Assembly (NCBI RefSeq): GCF_021134715.1
Contig: NC_060025.1
Span: forward strand, 9,300,001-9,364,000
DNA length: 64,000 nucleotides
DNA from: Daphnia pulex
Taxonomy: Eukaryota; Arthropoda; Branchiopoda; Diplostraca; Daphniidae
Reading direction: 5' to 3'
The translations under genes and the position numbers were made by a program. The notes below the pieces were generated by a model. The model ran no database searches and was not told where the DNA came from. It was given only the letters and a program-made list of their open reading frames with translations. Positions 40,638 to 51,889 of this stretch are shown one piece after another; positions within the stretch are counted from its first letter, which is position 1; every line of letters starts with the position of its first letter.

Positions 40638-41648
40638 ATTCCCCACCTGGAAATTGTCCTTTTCCGTCAGTCTAGTTGACGCGGAAAATACTGATAATTT
40701 GCAGTGTAATCTAGAATTTACACTACGAGCTTTCTTTCTTGCTATGACGTCATTTTCTTGGTTTACTTAAACAACTTTAAACAATCATTGCTATCGTAAT
40801 CCTCCGGAACTTGTTCGAGTAGATTTCTTCTCTACTTTTTGTTTTTGTTTTAAATGGCTTATTATTGAGACTTGCCAAACCGCTCCCAGTTTACAGCGTA
40901 CTTTTTGTTATTGGAAGAAACTTTCTTCGTTTTTTTTTCCTTATTACATTTTACTTTTCAAGTTTTATTTTATTTCTGGCTGTATACTCTTCGTGCAGTT
41001 ATCCCTTCGTTTATGATATTGCTCTCAAAAGCTACACATGCTTCCTTTTGCTAGTAAAACTGTTTAACAGATTGCTCTAACCAATGAAAACATTTGAAAT
41101 TCGAAGGTGTTTCTTCAGAAGCTCAAAAGAGAAAAGATTAGAACATTTGAATTGGTCTGTATTATTCAAATAAAATCTCAACATTTATGTTAGACTGCGA
41201 AGATATACTGTGTATTCTATACTTTTTAACTATATATATAACACGAAACCACCGCATATATATAAACAGGCTTATAATTACTGCTTATAGAAAGTTCAAC
41301 AATGTTTATTCTCTGGAATGTTAGGTCGGGCTAGGATAACATGCAACGGATTTCATCATTAGGAGCGGTCTAGGAGGTGGCGAGCAATAAGGATTTTGTG
41401 GATGATAAGATAACGAGAGAGAGAAAAAAAAATGGGGTGAAGAGATGCAGACAACCCCCTCAAGGGTACTCACACCTGATCTGAAAATGGACGGTGTAAA
41501 ACGATGAAAGAACGGATTAAGTTGTGTTTTTATTTTTTGAAATATAAATATTCACGACTGTGTGTGAAGCACCACTTAAACCGCTACCGAATTGCGACGT
41601 CTCCGAGCATCGACCTTCACCGCAGCTTGAAAGATTTTTTAACAAAAC
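40638..41648. other. 3' UTRs of convergent RNA-binding protein and PDCD10 genes
   Basis: AT-rich sequence between convergent stop codons at 40637 and 41649. A TATATATATA run near 41232 and a GAGAGA run near 41418 are the only notable elements. No coding region is seen. Confidence 0.45.
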
Positions 41649-42345
41649 TTATTCACAACAATCTTTAACGGTTGTAATAATGAAATTGGATTGCTGTATC
41701 AAGCAGAGGGCACTCAGGAAGACAGCATTTGCTTGTCCATCGCGGAAGTATTCTTTCAACGTCGTGCTGAACCGTTTAGAATACTTGACGAATTCTCGTT
41801 TTCGCTGTTCCAGGCGCTGTTTTCCCGAGCCGAATATTATGTAGACGGCCACTTCATTAACTGCGTCAAGCAGTTTCTTTATGGCACTTGCAATTTCTTT
41901 AATAGTCTCCAGAAAGGCTTTGCGGTCTCCAATCTCATCAGGGATTCTACTCAGGATCTTCTTCAAACCAACTGACTTCTTACACAGTTCCTGTTCAGTA
42001 AGGGGCTATCATGAGTATTTGAAATTGTGATATTTAAAGCGGAGCTACCTGAAAGGCATCTTCAGAGCGGTTAATTCTGTAATCAGGTGATTCTTGATCC
42101 AAGGCTGCTCCTTGAACTCTTAAAAGACTCTCATTCATGTTGACTTTTTGTGACAATTCTGCCTTTTTCATCAGTCCCAAAATGAAACTGTGGCAGAGGC
42201 CTGGATGGGCAGATTCGGCATTACTAAAGGCAGCTTTCAGCAGTTGGGCAGCACCTGGATCTTGTTTCTCCAAGTTTACCAGAGATGGGCCCACCAAAAT
42301 AGGCAACACTAAAGAAGACAACATGCTTTCTTCTCCCATAGTCAT
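41649..42345 (-). CDS. PDCD10: Programmed cell death protein 10 / CCM3 homologue
   Basis: Two coding exons, 42345-42049 and 41990-41649, joined in phase 0 to 212 residues, equal to human PDCD10. The N-terminal dimerisation helices read LNLEKQ-like and AAQLLKAAFSNAE. The C-terminal focal-adhesion-targeting-like half has KKILSRIPDEIGDR, IKEIASAIKKLLDAVN and EFVKYSKRFSTTLKEYF, all family hallmarks. It is a cytoplasmic adaptor of the STRIPAK complex that binds GCKIII kinases. The start is the first ATG (MTMGEES) after an acceptor at about 42376, so the 5' UTR is spliced. The segment NEVAVYIIFGSGKQRLEQ, where vertebrates have a basic NVFKKYQYQ-like run, is diverged. Confidence 0.95.
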
Positions 42346-42998
42346 CTTTGTAGAAGCTTCTGCCACTTTAATTACCTATTTAAAACAGATAATTAGTTGA
42401 GATACAGTTTGCGACTTTAAGCCTTAAAAAAGTCACATGCATTTGATAAATGCTTTAGCATGATGTTGGAATAAGAATAAGTGTCACTAGAAGTTAAATT
42501 CCATAGGGATATCGCGTAATTTCTTGAAAAATTGCACACACAACTACAACTAGCTTGTCTAGAGAAAGTAAATACGAGTGTGTTGATCGACTAGATCGAA
42601 TGAGTTCAATCAAAGTAAGCCACTAGACAAGTGTTTGTACTAAACAAGGTAAGAAAACCTTGGAAAAGGAAACAGAGATATCCAGTGTAGTAATTTCACA
42701 GTTGGATCTAAGATAAACAAAACATATCACTTACAAATAAATAAGCAAAAGGAATAACGCTCAACCATCTGATCTGACGTACGTAGTTCTGTTACTTCAT
42801 TTCAAAAGGCAACCTTGTTTGAAATGAGGAAACACAATGAATATATTCTTTATTGATTATTAATTTTTATAACTTAATGATTTTGACGTTTAAATTGAAT
42901 TTTAAAATATTATTTGATTTCTTATATTTTTGGTGAAATAAATTTTTTGTTTAATTTTTTTACAGTCGTACTGGCAACGCTTATCGCTCTAGTTCAAA
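42346..42998. other. 5' region shared by PDCD10 and the first PLA2 gene
   Basis: Divergent promoters. On the minus strand, a donor-like TTTGTAAGT near 42733 suggests a noncoding PDCD10 exon at about 42736-42790. On the plus strand, TTTTTTTACAG ends at 42965, 33 bases before the phospholipase start codon, so that gene may also have a spliced 5' UTR. Confidence 0.35.
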
Positions 42999-43788
42999 AT
43001 GTCATCATTTCCAAGAGCAAGAGTTATCAGAATTCTTTTAGTATTCGTGACCATTTCTGCTTTATTTGTCGACGGACAAAAAAGTTATTTTGATGAAATC
43101 AAAAATGCAATGCACAACCTTAAAAGTTTTTTGCATACTGGGCTTGATGGGCTTGCTAAGTTGGCCAAAACGATTCAAGTAGTAGAACAGTTTGTTGACG
43201 CAACTATCGATGAAGATTGTGAGCCATACACGTGTCCAAAAGGTTAATTTACATAAAAAAACAAATTTGCTTGGATTAAAATATCTTCTTGATGCTGTTT
43301 CTTGTTGAAGGATTTATCAGAAAAGCAAATCCTTTGCACATACCGGAAAGTAATGGATGTGGATCATTTGGATATACGGTAAATGAAGAAATCCTTGTGT
43401 GTGCTGGTTCTATTTAATCTCTTGTGCTAATAATATCATCAGTGGAAAGAAGAGAAACTGCCTTTAAAAGAGTTAGAAGAATGCTGTCACACCCACGATT
43501 ATTGCTATGATGACTGTGGAGCCGATAAAGATTTGTGTGACTTGCATTTTAAAAAGTGCCTCTACAAAGTATGTTCAAATCATGAAGAAGAATTATCATT
43601 GCTGTTCATGAAAGGTAATAATGTAATTTTTTTTTTTTTTCTAAAAATGTTAGTAAATGTCCTTTTTCTGTTCAGCCTGCAAAGGGACTGCAAAGTTAAT
43701 GTACACAGGAACATTAGCTTTAGGATGCCAGGCTTATCGAGAAGCACAGAATAAGGCCTGTCAGTGCTATGCAAGAGATGAATTCTGA
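42999..43788 (+). CDS. Group XII-like secreted phospholipase A2, copy 1
   Basis: Four coding exons, 42999-43242, 43311-43378, 43443-43614 and 43676-43788, give 198 residues. A signal peptide covers about 1-26 (ILLVFVTISALFVDG). The calcium-loop region reads ESNGCGSFGY, as in group XII (NGCGSP), and the active site is ECCHTHDYCYDDCG with the His-Asp catalytic pair. The C-terminal cysteines (LALGCQAYREAQNKACQC) match the group XII pattern HLGCKPY...RAACRC. Expected reaction: hydrolysis of the sn-2 ester of phospholipids outside the cell or in secretory vesicles. Group XII enzymes have low classical activity, so a signalling or lipid-binding role is possible. Exon phases are identical to copy 2, showing a tandem duplication. 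Confidence 0.9.
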
Positions 43789-43880
43789 AAAAAAAATTTT
43801 GTGATGATATGCTTAACTATTAAATCCATTGTAAAAAAATCCTCCATTTCTAATCAAAATTAGAAATAATTGAATTAAAT

Positions 43881-43886
43881 AATAAA
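43881..43886 (+). terminator. Polyadenylation signal of PLA2 copy 1
   Basis: Canonical AATAAA 93 bases after the stop codon of the first phospholipase gene. Confidence 0.55.
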
Positions 43887-44581
43887 GTGTTAGTTTTAGG
43901 TTTTACAAAATTTGACTAATTTCTTCCATTCTAAATTTCATTTTCTAGATATTTTGGTCGTGTTTGATGCATTATCTCTTCAAATTCCTTTATTTCTTCA
44001 GTTTCCTTTTCGAACCAAAGAGGTCGCCGTTAGTTAAGTGTAAGGAGTAAAACAGAATCCCTTCAAGTAATCCACCCAAATGTCCCGTATATTATGTCAT
44101 GAGAAAAGTTCTCTGAAAAAGTTTTTTTTAGTGAAACTCAAGTATTTAATTAATTAATATTTCAGTTTGCCAAAAGGAAACTAATTAACGAAAGAAAAAT
44201 CCATCGCTTTTCCTTTTAAAGTTTTTTAAATGCCTCTCTCAGTCCTAAAGTTTGTGTTTACTTCTGTATTCTTCATCGCGTTTTCCCCTGACTAAATTAT
44301 TATAGGCTCATCTAGTCTTGTTAATAAGTGGAAAACTTGTTGCCTTTTGGTTTACTCCGGATTTACCCATTTACCGCGAATGGATTCTCTTGCAACAATT
44401 CATGGTAAAGAAGTTTTGATATTGCATTAATAATTCCTGTCATTGTGATGTCATTTCTATAATCAACAGAAAAACGGAAGTAAGCCAGGATCTCGTCCTT
44501 ATCTTATCTCGCTGGTTGATTGACGAACAGTTTTAGTCTGCCGTTTTTCGGTACCCCGGCAAAAACATTACATTTTTTACC

Positions 44582-45370
44582 ATGGAGCAGTCAAGACATT
44601 TATTCTTCATAAAAACTACTGTGATCATTTTGGCCATTTTATGTACACTTATGGCATGTCACGCCAGTATTGATAAAAAGGGCGGTGCTCATGACGCAAT
44701 TGTAGGTTGGGGCGATCAAATTTTCTCCACGATCAGCCAGAAGATGAACGAGTTGACCGACTTTGACACAATCAAACAAATTATTGACGCTACGATTGAA
44801 GAGGATTGCTACGTCGAGGAATGTCCAGCAGGTAAAATGGCTTACTCTAGTTTCTATTAACACTTCTTTTAACATGTTTTCTAATGAAGGTCGTGTGAGG
44901 CAGCCAAATCCTTATTTCATTTCTGAAAGTAATGGCTGTGGTTCATTCGGTTATCAGGTCAGTTTCTACCTTAATATTGTATATTCTTTTACTAATGAAA
45001 CATTGTTTGAATGTACAGTGGAAAAAGGATTTGTTACCCGACGAAGGGCTTGAGGATTGCTGTAATGTCCACGATCATTGCTACGATGAATGCGGCGCTG
45101 ATAAAGATATTTGCGACCTTGAATTTAAAACTTGTCTTTACAGCGTCTGTAAGAGCAGGAAACATGAATGGACAGCAAATGAACTGAAAGGTATGTAAGT
45201 GTTGACGGTTTTTCCTTTGAATATTTCAAAACAAACTTTTTTTATTTCAAGCTTGTAAAGGTGCTGCCAAATTGATGTACACAGCTACTCAAGCTTTCGG
45301 CTGTAAAGCATATCAAAATGCCCAGAAAAAAGCCTGTCGTTGTGTTGGAGTGAGTCATCAGGACCTGTGA
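44582..45370 (+). CDS. Group XII-like secreted phospholipase A2, copy 2
   Basis: Four coding exons, 44582-44831, 44890-44957, 45019-45190 and 45252-45370, give 202 residues. Signal peptide about 1-30 (TTVIILAILCTLMACHA). The calcium-loop region ESNGCGSFGYQ and active site DCCNVHDHCYDECG retain the catalytic His-Asp pair. The C-terminal block GCKAYQNAQKKACRC parallels copy 1. Introns fall at the same codons and phases as in copy 1 and exons 2 and 3 are the same length, so the two genes arose by tandem duplication with the N-terminus diverging fastest. The short gap between the genes (about 790 bp) leaves room for separate promoters. Confidence 0.9.
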
Positions 45371-45639
45371 GCTGCAAAACATCGAGGTGGACATTTAGTA
45401 ATGCAGCGGTTTCGGTAACTTATTTTGAATTGGTCTCGTCCTGGCATGTTCCTAGAGTTGCAACTACTTCTCACTCCTTTTTCCAAACTATTCTCTGTAG
45501 ACTTCAATTTTTTAAATCGACTGATTTTATTATGCGTTGCGAACTTTTTCAAATGATTTTTTTTTTTTAATTGAAATTCAGTTAGACATAATATATTAAT
45601 GACATTTATTTGTAAAATTAACTGGGTCCACTTGGCTTT

Positions 45640-46300
45640 TTAAGGGAAATAGGCGCCAACAACACAACCGCAAGAAGCAGGTAGTTGGAAATTTTCAATG
45701 GCGAAGGGAAAGTAATAATCGTAAGGATCAAAGACCAAGAATCGGTGGAAAATGTTTTTCTGGACGCATTTGGAGTCGTAGCAAGTAGGGACCAATGGAC
45801 AAGAAGAACCGATGGCGATGTCACATTCCTCGATGCGGGCCGTCTGGGTGAACTGGTAATTGTAAGACTCGACTTTGTTGACAATAACACGCCACTTTCC
45901 GTCGACATTGACAGCTCGCATGGGTTGAACGTAAGCGGTAGAACTCGGGCAGAGATACGTTTCTTCCGACAAGTCTTTCAATCCGTCGACCGAGTTGGGT
46001 GTGATGGCCTTTAGGTCTTTGTAGAGCGCCAAGACTTCTTGATAGTAGTTGTTCAATGCCTTTTGGATGTCGTAGATGGGGTAAACTTCATCATCGAGAC
46101 ACCACGGCTTCGTCGAGTTCTTGGCGCAGAGGGGCACGTCTTCGTACTTGGGTACCGGATAGCCTAGTTTGGAAGGGGATCTATTGGCCATCGCGACAGC
46201 CATCAAGGAGGCAAAGATCTGTTGTTGTAAACCAAAAGATAACTAATGTGTTTAATCTTGTTATCATTTGGCATCAACTTACCAAAAGTTTAAACGACAT
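45640..46300 (-). CDS. Spaetzle-like cystine-knot ligand A
   Basis: Two coding exons: a six-codon exon 46300-46283 and 46218-45640, phase 0, 198 residues. The signal peptide spans the junction (MSFKLL then IFASLMAVAMA). A short prodomain with two cysteines (PLCAKNSTKPWC) precedes a Spaetzle-type domain: YLCPSSTAYVQPMRAVNVDG, WRVIVN, QTARIEEC, then spaced cysteines ending SCGC. Family role: secreted neurotrophin-like ligand for Toll receptors, activated by proteolysis. No RxxR or similar activation site is visible just before the knot. The companion gene at 47.7 kb is head to head with the same tiny-first-exon structure. Which Spaetzle subtype it represents is not settled. Confidence 0.82.
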
Positions 46301-46393
46301 TATCGATTTCCAATTTGTCTTTCAAGATGTGTGCGGTTGTGCTGGGATCAGCGTTGAAAAGCGTCTGGCTTGTCCCAAGACATCCGCACCTAG

Positions 46394-46402
46394 CTTTATA
46401 TA
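46394..46402 (-). promoter_or_regulatory. TATA box of Spaetzle-like gene A
   Basis: Minus-strand TATATAAAG about 95 bases upstream of the start codon, predicting transcription from about 46368 and a short 5' UTR. Confidence 0.65.
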
Positions 46403-46409
46403 CCTTTCT

Positions 46410-47615
46410 CCGTGTGCGAGAACAACAGTTGAAGTCGATGTTTGTAAAGAATAATGGGACGCATGGGAACTTGGGAAAAGGAGAGTAAGGTCTTCATTCA
46501 TTATTTATTAAGTGGTCTAGCTGTCCATAGTTTTCTTGGCGCAGGGTCGTTACCTTTGGTTGATCAACCGTTTATATGGGCGCATGTGAATCCACGTTTG
46601 GTGCTAATTGCCGGAGTTGTTAGAAAACAATTCTCATCCATTTGATAATCGTTATTTTTAGACCCATTTCCCCTCTCCCATGTTACGCAATGCACCCAAA
46701 CATTCGTTTTCTATTTAGGTACTATAAATTTTTGTTAGATTATTATCATGTATTCTCAAACGACCGGCCTTCACAGTCGTCAATCAAGCGGATGTAACAA
46801 ACGACTTTTAAAGTGAAGGCTGTTGAACGAAGCATGATGGTTTTCTGATCTAATGAAGATTTCACCTATTCGCCAATGATGTGTTCACACTTTCATTCCG
46901 TACAGGGAAACTTGTGCATGGTTTAACCCAAAAATCACTTGTTATGTTTTTCACAAACCCTTCCAGACAATTCACGAAATCGCTAGGAAAATTTATAGCT
47001 TTTTAATAGAATTGCCACCAGTAAAAAAATTTCTAAACAAACGTTTCTCTCAACCCATTTTCGAAAGACAACATTGTCTTTTTTACTTTCCTGTGAATGT
47101 ATTAAAAATAGGATAATTTACTGTCTAAAACGAGCAAAATTCATACATTTGAAAATGGCGGCATTCTTACGAAGGCGAAACCTGACACGCTACAATTCGT
47201 AAATTAAATGTTTTAAAAATTCAGGCCGAGGCAGTGCTCGTATGAGCTTTATAGGCCTCTCACAAATGTTTTTCGTTTGAAAGCCCACGCAATATTTATT
47301 ACAATTCCCAGCATGAGATCTTCCCATTGGTGACCATACCATTGAATTTTCTTAAGTGGTCTGGCGCTGTTTTTTATTATTGGGAGAGAAACTCGTTATT
47401 ATTACCGACGAGAACCCAATTATTTAGATCACGGTCAACGGTCCAGATGTGCCGAAACGTTCGGACACTGAAAATAAAAAGGAAAAGTAGAGTTTACTCT
47501 TTTCGTTTTTATCTGTGGAGGAACGGCTTTGAAATTTGCTTCAACCTCCTACTCACTTAACCGTGTCTCGTTGCACAGTGAACAACACTCTGCAACTTGT
47601 TCGAGTTACCTAGGG
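46410..47615. promoter_or_regulatory. Shared upstream region of the Spaetzle-like pair
   Basis: About 1.2 kb between two outward-facing TATA boxes. No coding region is seen. The head-to-head arrangement could allow shared enhancers. No specific site, for example a kappaB-type element, could be recognised with confidence. Confidence 0.35.
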
Positions 47616-47621
47616 CGTAGG

Positions 47622-47628
47622 TATAAAA
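47622..47628 (+). promoter_or_regulatory. TATA box of Spaetzle-like gene B
   Basis: TATAAAA about 107 bases upstream of the start codon at 47729, predicting a start site near 47650. Confidence 0.65.
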
Positions 47629-47728
47629 AGCGATGGTATCAACTGACAAAAGCATTAGTTTCTCAGTTGAATTCCAATAGCCAACATCACCTCCAAATTA
47701 CTTTCAGCTTCTCAGATTTTTTAATAAG

Positions 47729-48686
47729 ATGGACCTACGAATGGTAAACTAACGTGTTTTCTCTTGATTTTTAGTTATGTTGATCACATTTAAATTTTAC
47801 CTTCATGTTTTATTGCAGATGCTGCTTTGTTTGATGCTGGTGGTTGCCGCAATGGCCGAACCGGAGCCAAAGGCAGAGGCATCTGCAGATCCTCAATATC
47901 GTCCTAGATATGAGCCCGAATACAATCCCAGTTACCATAAACCTGCTTACAAACCAGATTATTACAAACCGGATTACCCAGAGTCTTATCCTAAACCTGG
48001 GTATCCTCAACCTTACGCCAAACCCAGTTACGGCCCATCTTACAAGAAGGATAACTACTACTGTGACCCCCGCACTCCACCAAAGTGCGCAAATGCATCC
48101 GCCCCCTACTGCCTTAGCGATTACGAATATCCACTTGAAGAAATTCAGGTAAGTTTTTTTAAATTTATTATGGAATCCAGAATTGCAAATAATTTGTAAG
48201 TTTGTCATGTTTTAGTACGCCATCGAGTACGACCCGTTGATTCTGAAGAAATACGCTGAAGTCGCTATTCAGTCAGCTGATAACCTGGTCGGTGGTGTCA
48301 CGTCATTGGAAGAGAACAAATTCGACTACTCCAACTACAACGGTGAACCTTTTGACGAGAGCAACTGGATTGGCGGTGAAGGATACATCTGCCCCAGCGA
48401 CGTCATTTACGCCCGTCCCGTCCGTGCAATGAACGTCGAAGGCGAATGGCGTGTCATCGTACAGAATGTCGCCTACTACACCCAAACCCAGCGCGTGGAG
48501 ACTTGCTTATTCGCCGGCTCATCTTGCCGTACCTTGGCTCCTTGTCATCACAGCTCCTGTGTCCAGAAGTACGTCTATCATCGTATGCTCTCCTTTGATC
48601 CTTGCGATACCTACAAAGGCCTGTTCATTGACATTTACAAGCTACCATCGGCCTGCTCCTGCCGCATTCCTGATAAAAGCCTTTAA
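47729..48686 (+). CDS. Spaetzle-like cystine-knot ligand B with Tyr/Pro/Lys-rich prodomain
   Basis: Three coding exons, 47729-47743, 47819-48148 and 48216-48686, give 271 residues. The signal peptide spans the first junction (MDLRM, then MLLCLMLVVAAMA). Residues about 25-85 are a low-complexity segment of YKPDY/YPKPGY-like units containing roughly one Tyr and one Pro every four residues. A prodomain with cysteines follows (CDPRTPPKC). The C-terminal Spaetzle domain begins YICPSDVIYARPVRAMNVEG, WRVIVQN, then QRVETC, CVQKYVYHRM and SACSC. The knot closely parallels gene A, so the genes are paralogues, and gene A lacks the Tyr/Pro/Lys segment. The repeated segment recalls cuticle or matrix proteins. 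No basic activation site is evident before the knot. Expected role: extracellular ligand, possibly for a Toll receptor. Confidence 0.85.
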
Positions 48687-48830
48687 ATTCTAACAACTGT
48701 TTCATGCTCCATAAAAGTCAATCTATTTAAAAATTCAAGAATTCTGCCGATTTTACCTTAAACCCCACTCAGATTCGACATTGAATCTGTCACTGACAAA
48801 GCAATTTTATGTTTATTGATTACATTGCAC

Positions 48831-48836
48831 AATAAA
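48831..48836 (+). terminator. Polyadenylation signal of Spaetzle-like gene B
   Basis: AATAAA about 145 bases after the stop codon, in T-rich context. Confidence 0.55.
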
Positions 48837-49059
48837 AATTTTTTCAATTATTGATCAAAAATCTTCCAAAAAGATTATCAGATTGAAGTTCATAATCATG
48901 GTTACATCAACTGTATTCCCTTATTTTTTTACATTTTTATGTGGTCAACAAACAAATAAAATATTATGCAATCTGACGCCATTTCTTACTTACTTACTCT
49001 GTACTTCATGCTAGTGTGTTGGTAAAGATGTAGGGGGGGGGGGTCATCAAAGTTTAAAA

Positions 49060-49300
49060 AACCTTACGTAAAAAAAAAATTTCTTTGTATGCGACAGTAG
49101 AACTCCAAAGACATAAGAACTCCTTTTTAAAAATACCCGACAATAGAACTCCAGTGCCCGACAGCCGACAGTAGAACTCCACTACGCGACAATAGAACTC
49201 CAATAAATTTTTAAATTATTTTCATGTCCGACAATAGAACTCCAACGATTTTAAAAATATTGTCATGCCCGACAGCAGAACTCCATTCTATTTTCTTAAA
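49060..49300. repeat. Left array of the CGACAATAGAACTCC repeat
   Basis: About six or seven imperfect copies of a 15-16 bp motif (CCGACAATAGAACTCCA), irregularly spaced at 17-50 bases. The array is preceded by CCTTACGT, an A run and TTTCTTTGTATGCGAC. The same leader and copies occur in inverted orientation at 56.69-56.78 kb and in direct orientation at 56.79-56.86 kb. Confidence 0.8.
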
Positions 49301-49700
49301 ATTATTATACTATCTTATTTCACGCTCATTTGAACGACCGAGTTTTGAGACGTGTCAAACAGATGGCGTGTTGAATATTGTGTCAGTCAGTTATGGCTGG
49401 CGGTTTGCTGTCAAAAGTTAAGCTATCTTTTCTTCGAAAAAATCACCAATTATAGTGAAATTTGAGTGATTTCGTCTGTAACTTGTCGGTGAACCCGGTG
49501 ATGTGTTCAATTCCGTGTGTATTTTGGATAACCTTAATGTTTTTCATAAACTCACAGTCTGAGGAAACGTGAAAGTCGTGCAGCCGACCGTCAACTATTT
49601 TGTTCAAACTCATTGTATTCTACTGAATGTGCCATCGAAATGATACAGGTGACAACCAACACTAGCTTTATTACATGCTGAAACCTTAATTCTTTATTAG

Positions 49701-49821
49701 GATTCATCTTAATTATCGGCAGTTTCTATTCCAAGACTTGCTAGATCACCAACCCCAGCATGGACCAATCTCTCATTCCATCTTCTAGAGAACCTTGGAT
49801 AACTGATCGATGGTTTCATGT
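49701..49821 (+). ncRNA. Candidate noncoding exon of a repeat-derived transcript
   Basis: Flanked by TTTATTAG and the donor ATGT|GTAAGT, with stops in all frames. A diverged copy with the same donor lies at 50668-50732. It may belong to a long noncoding RNA whose exons were duplicated. Confidence 0.25.
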
Positions 49822-51889
49822 GTAAGTTCACTTATCATGTTACTGAACTTTCTTCGTTCAAAAAGGACAAGGACTATACAGTCAACAAGATTCCTTGTTT
49901 GCTAACCCGTTGTCTACCCCCCTCGAATCTCCCTGTTTGTCAACAACCAAAAAAGAGGTTCACATTGTGATATCATGCTATCATAAATGGAAGCTGTGTT
50001 TACATTCAATTTAGAGAAGTTGTCATCCTAATAGCAATTTCAACATTTGTTTGGTTTCTTATTCAGATATAGCCTATAAGACCAAATGTCTGGTTTTTCA
50101 CTCCAAAATAAGGCAATGACTACACGTTCAACGCGGATTATTCGTTTTGTCATCGAACTTGACTCATTCCATCTTCTGGATTGCTCAGGAAACCTGATTT
50201 GCGTTACCTGTATAACTTCATTGTCATGCCACTGAATTTAACTTTCGGTTACATTTTGTTTCTTGATTTAGCCATTTAGGTAATGACCGAGAAGATACGG
50301 CCTACATGAACATCATTTAGGTGGTCAGCATCATTCGACTACCCAACCGACTTCTACTACCCTGCTCTCAACACAGCACGAAGTTTTACCCTTTAAATTG
50401 TTGGCTGTTCGCAATGTGTGATGACGTTTCCTTGGACGAGATGATGATTTTGGCGAGAAAAATATTGCGTGAGTATCTAATATTTTATCTTTATATTGTC
50501 TTCTATGTCATCGTTATTTGTGAATTGAATGTTGACGAGGTAGAGCAGGAACGTGTGTTTTCAAGTTTACTTTTTGTTCAAGTTTTACGAGTATTTCAAG
50601 GACTCATCTACACTTACGTCTACCTAATGTCTATCTAATATTTAGGGACGATTTCATGCTGTCCTTTACCATGGACCAATCTCTAATTCCATCTTTTAGA
50701 TAACCTTGAATCTGATTGGCAGTGGTTTCATGTGTAAGTTCACTTGTCAAGTCACTGATCTTTCTTCTTTGCAGTCTAATATGTTCTGAAAGTTTTGATC
50801 TGCACTTACGTCTATCTAATGATTAAGAGACAATTTGAGTGTGTACTGATAACTGTTTATTAATTATTCTTTTAGATCATAGACATCTAGCACATTGATG
50901 ACACAAATTATAAACAATGAGACTTTTATTTTTTTATTTACAGGTTCCAAATTACAGTTTTCTAATTTGGCATGATAGCCTTTTTGAAAAGTAATGTCCT
51001 TTCAAGAAAGACAACAAGGTCCCTTGTTTGCTAACCCAATGGCTGCTACCCTTGAATCTACCATTTTACTTCCTTAAACGGGTCCTCTTGATTTGAAGTA
51101 ATGTTTTCTCTCGCTACAATCTTATTGAACATTTTTGTCATCCAGATTAAATGTTGGTTCTGCTTACAGGGTAATCCTTCACTACTTATCGTGGACTTCA
51201 ACCATTGCTGGAAACCAACCGACGAGAGCATGCTGTCATTCCAGACTTTTGAATTGTGTAGTTAGATTAAATTACAAGTGCATATCTGGGCTCCCTTCTT
51301 TTCTGTGGCCCCGTTTCCCTATCTAACCACTAACCAACGCCCGCCGGTGGTCACTCACCCGCTGTGAAACCAGGAGGAGGGGAGGGCTCTGGTCGAACGG
51401 GGACTTGGAAGGCTCATGATCCGATGAAAACTTTTGGAGGGTCATGAGTCTAACCCGGAATCCTAGTATGACTACATCTCCCCGGAAAAACTTGCCTCGT
51501 ACTTCTCTCTTCTTCTCGGTCCAGATAAATATCTCTGGGGGCCGTAGACATGTCCTATAACAGCATGTGCGAGTTAAAACAATGCATCCACTACCCAATG
51601 AAACAAATAGCCATGGTTTATTTTTTGTGGAAATCTCCGTCAGTCAAGTTGCAAAGACGATGCAGATTTCCGCAAAACTAAACCATCGCTTTTTGTCTCA
51701 TTGCCGCAGCGGTGGTGGCGGGTTGCGTTTTAACTCGTGCAGTAGTAAACCGTGTTGAACCGGACGCTCTGTTTATTGAAACTTTTGTACATTTAAAAAA
51801 AATAATAATAAAAAAGAGTTTTAGATATTAAATTTTTTATTTATTACATACATCACATTGTTAGGGTTTAACATTAGTTTATGTGGTTT

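Noticed and set aside
49060-49300. CRISPR-like array of short repeats
   Set aside because: Repeat units are degenerate and irregularly spaced, the region is eukaryotic, and inverted copies elsewhere point to a mobile or satellite origin.
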